Positions 1 to 10,500 of a stretch of 64,000 nt of DNA are shown here, in pieces. A program made the translations under genes and the position numbers. Position 1 is the stretch's first letter. Every line of letters starts with the position of its first letter. Below the pieces are notes generated by a model. That model ran no database searches. It was not told the origin of the DNA and saw nothing but the letters and a program-made list of their open reading frames with translations. The DNA is from Paragordius varius (Eukaryota; Nematomorpha): NCBI GenBank assembly GCA_964247055.1, contig OZ176054.1:4836001-4900000 (forward strand), written 5' to 3'.

Positions 1-693
1 ATAAAATGTTAATTTTTTTGGAAATCATTTTGGATTTACTTAAATTATATATAATATATATAATAACAAATTTGTTCAAACATGCGTAAAAGCAGACATT
101 ATTTTTTAAAAAGAAAAGATTTTAAAATTCAATTTCACGCCAGGCTCCTTACAAAAATACATTTTTTTCGGGAATTCATTCAATATTATTACTTAAAATT
201 TTTTTTACCACAAAAAATTTATGAATCTTTATTTTTAATATTGGCGTTTAAGAGGTTATATTTCGAAAAAAATTGTGAACGTTATATATATAATAATAGT
301 TTTTTTATAACTTTGTCATACAATAAATTTTAATTACTTGTGAGAAACAAACCATGCTATAATCTAATTTTTGTAATATTTTTTTATTATATATATTTGG
401 CATTTATAAACTAAGATCAAGGAATTAATTTGATGAAAACAAAGCATAAAAGGTAGAAAAGAAAAAGGAGATAGATCGAGATTAGTTAAAAAATATATAT
501 ACTCTTTTTTAAGGTGACGCATAAGAAAATTATCTTTCTTTAAGCTTCGAAACTTTTAATGTTACAAGAATTTAAAAAAATATATATAAATATATTGTTG
601 GAACGATGTTAATTCTAAATTATTTTGTTTTAACTAATATATATCCTTTTTTAGCCTAGTAAATTTATAATAAGAGATATTTTCAAATCTGAT

Positions 694-737
<44 letters not shown>

Positions 738-1883
738 TGTATTATGTGTCAACATATTGCCAGTTAATTTAATTATACAAAAATTACAACTAATAGTTTA
801 TTGTGTTATAATGGTTATAATCCGCTAACCTTTTTATCAAAATAGTAATTTTTAAGTTATATAATATATATATATATATATATATGATTTTCCTACCTCC
901 ATAATTTTTTTTCCGTTATAAAAAAGAAGTTACTACTTACTCTCTATAGGCGAGGGAGTTGATAAAAATACATTTTTTGTATTCAATTCTTCTCCTAACT
1001 CACTACTGCTGGAGTCATAAAGTTTTTAACAAAAAACAACTTTTGTGATAAGCAACTTCCTCCGAAAGATTTGTGTTTTATAAAACATTTTTTTTTACTC
1101 AAGTATCGTTGACTGTCACTTCTCTTTTTTCCTCCAAAACAAATTTATTTTATTTCCCAAGACTTAATTATACTGTACGAATCTGGACAAAAATTTATTA
1201 GTTTTGTTAATTATAGACCTAAGAACAAAAAATTTTTATTTTATCGTTTTTTTTTCTATAAAAAATTTAATTATATAATTTTATTTTAAGTAAAATTTCT
1301 CGTGTCTATAGTTTCAATTTTTGTTAAAGTTTTAACAATTTAATTTGATCAATCATACAATCTATTGGAGATATACTAGGACACTATGAATTCAAATCAA
1401 TATTTAAGTAAGTGTATATTTTAACTAAATTATTCAAACAAGTAAGTAAAAAATGTTTTTAACCCATATTGCCACCGACAATTAACATTTAAATATTTGA
1501 ACGGAATTTTTATATTTTTTGATAATTTAACATGAACTCAAAAAAATTTGCTATAATTTATTAATTTAATTAACTAATTCCCTTTTTAAATTTAAAATAT
1601 AATTGAAAATATTTTATTTAAAGTTGGTAGTTGGCTATTTAATAATTTACCAATAAAATTGCTGTTATAATTATTTTAAAAGTGTGAAATGGTTAAAATT
1701 TATTTTTATTTGCTCCTTAAACGACATTAATAAGTTAATTTGCGAAAATAATTATCACTAAATTCACGAGTGAGATTTTATACCTATTCCTGAATATATT
1801 AAATTTAAATATTCATTAGGGAAATAAAAATATGACATTAGGACTTTTTAATCAAATAAATTAGTTTTATTTCGAATTGAGGT
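1..1883. other. AT-rich stretch with no supported gene
   Basis: I see no gene here. It holds homopolymer runs and TA microsatellites (about 699-733 and 868-884). The only sizeable open frame (82-333, +) is lysine-, phenylalanine- and tyrosine-rich with no recognisable motif, and looks like chance in AT-rich DNA. Confidence 0.6.
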
Positions 1884-2096
1884 TTAGTGTATTGTATTAC
1901 CTCTTTTATCATATATCGATATGCTTTTAGATCCATCCGCTTCCGGGTCGAAGTATATTTTTGGAAATTTCATTTCCACGTATTTTTTGATAACAAAAAA
2001 AGTGCTTGCGAAAGAAATCATTCCGATACCTAAGTACTTTTCATCTAAAAAAATTTTTGGTACGGTTTTATATGGTTTATGCTCCAAATGACTCTG
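1884..2096 (-). CDS. Exon-like block, possible small membrane protein, unrecognised
   Basis: An open minus-strand frame encodes about 70 residues with one hydrophobic segment (around GIGMISFASTFFVIKKY) followed by an acidic, polar stretch (YFDPEADGSK). There is no in-frame ATG at its start. The upstream side has a possible acceptor (ATCAG) near 2097. Near the 3' end, AAAAGAG followed by GTAATAC at about 1903 would serve as a donor, so this may be an internal exon rather than a whole gene. Composition is less AT-biased than the flanks, which is why I keep it. I do not recognise the family; a small mitochondrial or ER single-pass protein is a guess. Confidence 0.35.
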   Translation of the reverse strand, partial: QSHLEHKPYKTVPKIFLDEKYLGIGMISFASTFFVIKKYVEMKFPKIYFDPEADGSKSISIYDKRGNTIH

Positions 2097-2910
2097 ATTT
2101 CGGTTTTATTTTTTATCATTGCCGGATAATGAGATATTTTAGCTGAAAAATAATAACTTATAGGCCTTATGCTACTTTTATCTAAAATTTAAAAACATAC
2201 ATTGGTTAACTGTTTTAAATGATGAAAATATAAAAAGCACAAGTGTGTGTGTCTCTATATGCATATTAGCATTGTCCTCATTCGTCATAAGGGTTTAATG
2301 CAGTGGTAGAATCGCGGCTCTAAAAGTACAGTAAAAATTGAAATTATAGAGTCAAAACATAAAAATATAAAGACAAAAATTTTTTTTAAAACATAAACCT
2401 TATTTGAACCTTAATTTATCCTACAAAACATTTAATTACAATCATAAAATACACAATCAATAGTGTTACCAACATGCATTTTTATTTCTTACTTTGCACT
2501 TTTTAGAAAAAATATTTGTCTTTATACTTTAACGTTTTGTCCGTTTAATTTCAATTTTAATTGTAATTAATATGGCTGTAAATTAATCTATTGAGTTTTT
2601 AAACGTTATTTAAAGTATAAATAACTGCAAATGTGTCAATTTATCTGTATTATAGAATCAAAAAAATATTTTATTTGACCCATTAAACATTTTTGGTGAG
2701 TATCCATAACTTAGCAAAAGCGTATAAAGACTTTGACTTGTTAATACAACCGTATTTAGTTATAACGTTTCTATAATCAACCTGATTTTCACACCGACTA
2801 TCTATTAAAGAGAAGCAAATTCATTATGATAATAATATTTCATACAAGGCTATACAATTTTTTTTGATGTCACTATGATTTATTAATGGATTTTTATTGA
2901 TATCTTATAG
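2097..2910. other. Intergenic, 5' flank of the CBM14 gene
   Basis: No complete gene seen. The first exon of the downstream secreted protein should lie in or before this interval, ending one base into a codon, but I could not place it. A strong-looking donor (GTGAGT) occurs near 2696 without a convincing ATG upstream. Around 2295-2328 there is a stretch resembling a tRNA 5' half, with no 3' half. Confidence 0.5.
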
Positions 2911-5900
2911 ATTTTCTTGTGATTATGGTCGGTTCATGCCTTGTTGTATGTCAAGAAGCACCTAAAACGGTATAATTTTTCATTCATAATTGTAACTTAA
3001 ATTCATTCATATTGTACATTCCACATAAGAAATTTATCGATCTATGTTAAATTATAATATAAATCAGGTCACCACGAACATACCAATGACATCAGTCGAG
3101 CCCACATGGGAGCACGATAAGATGAATCAAGATTCAAGCTTGATAGATTCCGCTTATGAAGTAGAATATGATTTCCCGTGTCCGACAAACGAAACTGGCT
3201 ATTTTGCTTCCCGGTCAGAGGGTTGTTCCGTCTTTTATTTTTGTCACAAAGATTTGAAAATACGTTTCGAATGCCCGGACACGACCTATTTCGATATAAT
3301 GATTCGAGGTTGTAAAGACGCCCTTTCAAGCGATTGTGAGAACGAGGATAAGGAAAACCATATTGCTAGCCAACCAGAGGAAAAGGGTTTGGTTGAAGAA
3401 GCTTTAAGCCAAATTGTTCCAACAGATAATGTTGATTCGATTGCTAATGAACAACAAGAAACCGAATTCGCAAAGGAAATGGAAACAGAAATCAAACAAG
3501 ATTGGGAGGCCTTTACAAATCTATATAATGCTACAACTACCACTCTTGAACCACAAGGTAAAGTGTATCATGAAAATCAACCTAGTAAAAAATTTTCAAC
3601 TTTGTGGATAAAACATATTATTTCAAGCTATTTAAAGTATACAGATGCTTAAAGTATTATATTGTAACAGAATTTTTATTATTTAGAAAGGAATACGGTC
3701 AAAAAAAGAAATATTCCTCTAACATATAAATTTTCGAGTCGTGGCAGAATAAAAAATAATACAAATAATTAATTATCCAAATCAAAGAGTAATTTGCCGA
3801 ATTCGTTCTTCTTTAAAAAGACTTTGAAAATTATCAGACCAATAAATGATTTATTAAATTTTGAGATGTATCAATTGATTGTGAATTCTCATTATAATAA
3901 AACGTATCTACTCGAGTCAAATGTCGTTATTAGTATTATTTTTTATCAAAACGATTCATACAAACCAAACTTTAACTAAAGTAATTTTTAAAAAAATCGA
4001 AAAAAAATCTTTTTTGTTAACTCATCCCAATTTAAAACTTACTGTTAATTTATTTTAATTGATAAAATATAACAAAATGTCAGCGCAAATTGGTTCTGAG
4101 ATATACCATTTGCACTTCAAGAGTGTCTGAACACTTTAAGTGGTCCTTGAACATTTCAAGTTAGTCCTTTCAAGTTGGTCCTTAAACATTTGAATGGATT
4201 TAACTATTTGGATGTATTTATTTTTTTAACCTAATTTTCTTTATTTATTATATTCATTTAAAGTTAATATTTTTAAAAATTAATTTTTTGTAATATTTTT
4301 TTCCAATCCAACAATATTTTTCAATTATAAATGTTTTCAACAAAAAATTTTAATAAATAAACCAGAAAAGTTATATTTTATCAATTACATCTTGAAATTT
4401 TATTAAAATTAATATATTTTTAAAAACTTAATAATGATCAAAACTGATTTAAATTATGGTTAAATCAAGATAATAGGTTAAAAATAATAAAATATATTAA
4501 TGATACACGGTTTGATTGATAAAAGTTAAAAACAAATTATAAAAATTGAAGGACCAACTTGAAATGTTTAAGAAAACTTTTGAAGTGCAAATGGTATAGT
4601 TAGTGTCCAACTGAATATATCAAAAATTAAATTGTGTAGAATTCTATATCTACAAACCCTAATTTAAAATATTTTATTATCATTATGATATCACACAGAA
4701 CAAATTGCACAAAGAAGCCCAGGCAAAGAACCGCCACAAAACATTTCACAAATTATTGATCAGGACTTAGAAGCTTATTTAGACAAAACTCTGAACTATC
4801 CATTAGCCAATAATACAACCAGTCAAAAAACTTCTTTAAATTCCAGTTTTGGCGTAACAGAAAGTAGTATATCATTTAGCACTGATTTTACGGAAGAACA
4901 AAATAATGATGTATCTTACGAACATTCCACCTCGGTAACATGGCGAACATTAGGCGGAATCGTAAATGAAGCCCATTCTTATCGCATTTACAATGTAAGT
5001 GATGACAATGATCAATTCTCAGAATCACATACACAAATCTCCTATAACGTTTCATCGGATAATGAAAGTCCATTTACTACAACAATCTCAGATGATTCAA
5101 CTCAATCTACCGGTATTAAACATGAAACAACTCTCAATCTGCCTACTACTGAGGTTAGCAAGGAAAAAACTGTGACATTTAACTTGACTGATTTAACAAA
5201 TAAAAACTCTATTGATATCGTACCAGTATCTTCGGGACAAATATCGAACGACGAAACAGATGTTGAAATTGATGAAAATATTTCGACTGGGTCATCAACC
5301 GAAAATTGGGCAACAAAAAAGTCTGTAAAAACCAATCTTCACCTACCTCAATCAAATAAAACTACTGCAATAACATCACCAGATACTCTCACGATTACTA
5401 ATGCTACCATACCTCCTTCAACAAATAAAACTGTGATTAATGTTGTTGCTGTAAAAGAGAACAAGAATTTGAGAGTACTGACTCACCCAAATATTACTGC
5501 GGATGATGCAGTGTTTGAACCAACAACTCTTTTAAGCGTTTTTAACATGACAGTGGAAGCAGATGTAAGTAAACCATCGCGAAAAATAAATTTAGTCAAA
5601 CTTGAAGGTCATTATAAAGTTTTGGGGAATGAGAGCATTACGACCGCAACTTCAAATATATCTGTTGTCGGTATTAAAACTCACATCACCGTTTTGTCAC
5701 CAAATGCAACTGAGAATGTATTAAGCAATGAGGTTGCGATCCCAGTATTGGGAAGTTGGAAAAATACATCAATGAAAGCGATAGATGGTTTAACAATCAA
5801 AACTTCAAATAATTCAACGACCAATCAACCAAATAAAACTGACGATACCCCAACTACAGATATTCAAAATCATTCAAAGCTTGACGCAAATTCGCAAGCT

Positions 5901-7456
5901 TATCCAAACAGTACCGATGCGCCCATTTCTTCTAAAACAATCGGTACGACCCCCACAGTTAAAAATACTTCTGCGATTGTGACCACCAATTTAATTCAAA
6001 ATCTTGAATCGCAAAAATCAAGAATCGAATCGATAACCTCAACCACCATTAAGTCCACAAATCCAACAAGTTTACCATCAATAAAAGAAAGTATAAAAAT
6101 CAACAGAGATACTAAAAATTTGGTAAAGATAGAGTCAAATCTAATGAAGGATACCAAAGTTATTGAAGATATAACTGATGATAGTGTACATGAAAAAATA
6201 AATGATGACAATGGAACATCGAGTTTAGTAACATTTAAAGAAACCGTTAATATAACCACCCCGATGCCAAATCATAATATATCAAATATTACCACCCAAT
6301 GGCTTCAAAATTGTAGCGAACTCATAGCTCGACTTTCAACCAATAATTCATTATCTATTGCAAAAGAATCAAAAATAATTGATTCTTTGAGAAACAGTAC
6401 TAATAAATCCCTTTCACAAGAAAAAAATTTGTTAACTGCCCTAAAAGTTTCCAATGTCTCAGAATCTAAGATACTAAAGGTTTCTAACGCCAGCATGCTG
6501 ATAAACGACACTGCACCATTGAATGCGTCTAACATAAATATAACTGAAGCCAAAACACATTTTAATAACACGTCAAGTAATGAGTCGTTCGATTTCCCAG
6601 AAAACATCCCTGTTTTACCAAGAATGGGACCGTTACTAGGCGATCGTATGGACAAAATAAATCAAATCCTAGATCTGAGTATGATAAATTAATTATATAG
6701 TTTTTGTTGGCCATTTATTCGTATTTCTTTCTCTTTGATAATATACCAATTTAAAATAGAATTGAAATTATTTTATATGTCAATAAATTAATGCTTAGTG
6801 TTAACAGCCAAATTTAAATCGTGCGCTTTAACCTCTGCTATTAAACAAAAAAATTTCTATAATATTTATTGTGTTTAGCTGGGAGCAATAAAACTTTGAC
6901 AAAAGAATACAGTATAAAGGTAGCAAGTCCAATGATAAATTTAACTGCTGTTGATATCCCTACCCTTAATCGAACTTTGAATGATGTCATGATGGTGGCA
7001 TCCAATTTATCCGAAGAATTTACAATAAATGATACAACACTTTCTATAGCAGAGTCCCAAAGTACACAATTACCCGATGAAACTTCTTCTACGATGCTCC
7101 CAATGGTGCATACACAAGAATCGGTCGTTAAAAACGTTTCCACCACAGAAACAACAGCAAAAACCGTAAATTCTAAAATCCTAGCGGATAAATTGACTAC
7201 TCCTCTATCGAGAGGGACAACGACGGTCAAAAATACAACAAGTCCGCGGTCAGCAGTTCAAAACCTAAAACATGGAAACGAGAGTCAGCGTGTGTGGAGA
7301 GACAGGAGAAAGGGAAAGTATGTGAAATCACCGGCCCAATTTAAACGTTGGCTCCAACAAAGAAAGGCGAGGTTAGTAGCCAGATTGAAAAAAAGGCAAA
7401 GCAATCAAAATAGCAACAACATTCTGAAGACGATCTCAAACATAACATCATCCTAA
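2911..7456 (+). CDS. Secreted CBM14 chitin-binding, mucin-like protein (5' end missing)
   Basis: Phase-consistent exons are 2911-2969, 3068-3557, 4699-6678 and 6879-7456 (over 1030 residues). The first encodes a hydrophobic run (FLVIMVGSCLVVC) that reads as the end of a signal peptide, so an earlier exon is missing. Exon 3068-3557 carries one peritrophin-A/CBM14 domain at 3179-3337 with the six-cysteine spacing of the family (C-x15-C-x5-C-x9-C-x12-C-x7-C); this fold binds chitin. The large third exon is Ser/Thr/Asn-rich with more than 30 N-x-S/T sequons, typical of a heavily glycosylated extracellular stalk. The last exon ends in a very basic tail (WRDRRKGKYVK, then RLKKRQ). Reading through the donor at 6679 would stop at 6692, giving a possible short form without that tail. 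The 1.1 kb intron 3558-4698 contains a MITE. Role inferred: extracellular matrix, cuticle or surface-coat component. Confidence 0.8.
4102..4598. mobile_element. TATACCATTT-ended MITE, type A, in CBM14 gene intron
   Basis: About 497 bp with inverted ends (TATACCATTTGCACTTCAAG at the left, its complement at the right). Inside each end are repeated short blocks resembling TTGAACACTTCAAGTTGGTCC with variable spacing. No coding capacity. A sister copy is at 39543-40072. It accounts for almost half of the host intron. Confidence 0.85.
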
Positions 7457-7591
7457 AAATTGATATTATGTGGCCAAAGATATTTTAATACTTTTTAGTG
7501 ACAATCTATCTATTTCTCTTTCATAAATAAGTTGCCAGTAATAATTTGATTAATTTATTTCAATGCCTTTTTTTTCTTTTCATTATAATTT

Positions 7592-10500
7592 TTATAGATA
7601 TATTTCATCATTGCCTTTCGGTATGAATGTGGTATAATTATTTTTTTCAACATTCTGATTATTCGATATGAAGTTTTGATAATATTTTATGTCTAAGATG
7701 GATGGTTTATCGATGGGACTTAATCCTAAGATATCATCCGCTATCATGTTTTCATTTTCATAACTTGTGATTTTTTCGCATTCAGACGCCATATCATTGT
7801 CATAATGTACAATATCCTCATCATTCACGTCACGATAATCAACATTTGTAACATTCATTATTTCTTGTTTCTATTGTGTTGTAACAAAAATAAATTTCAC
7901 ATTTGTAACTGGCCCAATATATAGTTTTTTGTTTAAAAAGGATTTATTACAAAGTAAATCCTAATCTAAAAAATAATACCAGGTTAATTATTTATAAAAT
8001 AAAGTTTAAAAATAAAATATAGGTTTTTTATCATTAGAGCCTTATTAGTTAAACAGGAGAGTGTATTAGATTTATGATATAATTATTAAAAATGGAAATA
8101 TGAAATTTATAATGGTAGAAATATTAGCGGTCCTTAATCAGTAATTTATAATTGATTAATTATTTTCTAACCTTAATTTTCCGGTTTATAACCTAAAATT
8201 TAAAAGTTAAGAAAAAAACAGCTAAAATTATATTAAAATATTTAAAAATAAATACAACTATTTAATTATACTTTTGTCATGGGTATATTGTGGTAAGTTG
8301 GCTTGATTAATTGGTCAAAATATTTTTGGGTTCTAAAATTACACGTGTATTTAAAATAAATATGTATATAATTAATGCTAAAATTTCGTTTGAAAAAAAA
8401 TAAGAGAGCTTATACTTTTCTAATCCATAACGTTCAAAGGGAAACAAAGATTTGGTCAGATAATATCGCGTTAGTCGTGTTTTAAATTTCGAAAGTAATT
8501 TGGAGTTTGAATGCGATGTGGAAGCAGATATATTAGTTTCTCCATTTAAACGTATATTTCGTCTTATAATTGTGTCACAATACAGCAAATGATATGACCT
8601 ATTTTAATCATTTTTATGACAATTTTGAAATATAAACTAGTAAAATTATTGCAACAAACCTCATGAGCGAATTAAAACGATAAACTAAATGTGCGGAACA
8701 GATATTGAGTGGATTTAATCGTGAAAACATAAGCCTGTCCCAATTCAACTTTGCCAATAATGTTTTAGCTATGTATAAAATAATATTTTAGTGAATTTTA
8801 AAGTTTAATATTTTAAAATGGGTTCTTTTAATTAAAATTAAACACATTATTGGTAAAAGTCCTAATTACATAAAAAAGCTCTATATTCCATATACCTTTG
8901 GGTGATATAAACAAGTGTTCGGCATTTTGATTTATTATATAAAGTATCATTTCGATCACAAGATAAAAATCTAAATGGTTATTATTGCTATTATTATTAT
9001 TTTCCTGATTGATTGACGAATTATTTGAGGAAATTTGATTGGTATGTTCATCATAAAAAGGTAAACTTATATTATTCGTTTGATTGTCATGGCTAAATGC
9101 TATGTAATGAAGGGCCCATTCAAACAGCTTTTCCACATATTTTAAACATAATCTATTTAGTAAAAGAATAGATGAGTAAAAGATTTTTAATATTTATAAA
9201 TGTATCATAGTGTCCCCAAATGGGCATTTATAACTATATCAAAAACATGAATTCAAATTAATTATAATATAAAAAATTAATATTTGAAGTTATATATATA
9301 CCATTTACAGTTCAAATTCACCCTTGAACAATTTTACCCTCAAATACATTCAAATTCCTCCTAAAATAAATTATGTATTTATTAATATTAAAAATTACCT
9401 TTTTTTAAAATATTTTTAAAATATGAAATTTTATTTAAAATAATAGAATGCTGAAAAAATAATACTATGTCTTAACATATTTCATATTAATGATGAGTTA
9501 TATTACCCCGAAAACACATAATTTATTTTTAGGGGAATTTATATCGTTCAAGGGTGAATTTGAATTGTTCAAGGGTAAATTTGAAATGTTCAAGGATGAA
9601 TTTGAACTGTAAATGGTATATTATTGTTTTTTGCTCTTACATTTAATAAATGGCTTAAATTTAATATAAACAACTTTTTTTAGATACATTCATTATATAA
9701 AATAATTATAACCTTTCAGAATATTGATTAAAATTTCCGAGAATAGAGCCCAAAAACTGAATTGCATTTCTTCGTTTTCGATTAAAATCTTGTGGGTTAT
9801 TAAACAGTTTCCATAAATATTCAAGCACTGAATCCTCCAATAGCTATTAATACAAACACATAATTATTAACAGTTATAATACAGTGCGACAAAAAATAGG
9901 GTAAAAAATGAAGGTCCTCTAATTTAATCCAACCTTATTAGCATTATACTAAACAATATTTTCAGCTACTAGACTTCAAAAATACCATTTTTTGCAAATG
10001 GAATATAATGGATTAAAAATGTCAGCTAAATTCTAAACTATTTCTACTATTATAGGCATTACATAAACTTAATATGGTAACCCCCCCACCCCATTTAATG
10101 AGTTTTTTTGATAATAACAGCGTTTATGAACAAATGGGATATTCCAATCGTTCAAGGTTGAGTATGAGCATAGTTTCTCAGAAACTTAAAAGTATGTCTT
10201 TTTAAACCCTTATAATAAGCCAAAACAAATATAAAAAAATAAATCAAACTAAATCCTTTTTTATCAATTTTTTTAAACTACTGTCAATTAATTATTATAT
10301 ATTATTTAATAAAATAATTATTGCTCAAAAAAATTTAATTTTATACCGGAAAACCGTTAGACCCATTCAAATTCAAATATCGAAAAATATAATCATTAAT
10401 GAATGCCCCGACAATAGTTTCGCCCTTTTTAGGAATTAGGCCCACAGTTCATGGCCACCTAGTGTAAAAAACGGTTTTTTTTGAAAACAGAAGTCCACAA

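Noticed and set aside
82-333. 83-codon plus-strand open frame
   Set aside because: Phe/Lys/Tyr-rich, no motif, no splice or start context; typical chance frame of AT-rich DNA.
2292-2328. tRNA-like 5' half (AATGCAGTGGTAGAATCGCG)
   Set aside because: An A-box-like stretch is present, but no B box, anticodon arm or acceptor pairing follows; at best a tRNA-derived fragment.
5996-7230. Antisense frames under the mucin-like exons
   Set aside because: Shadows of the Thr/Ser/Asn-rich plus-strand reading frame; no independent features.
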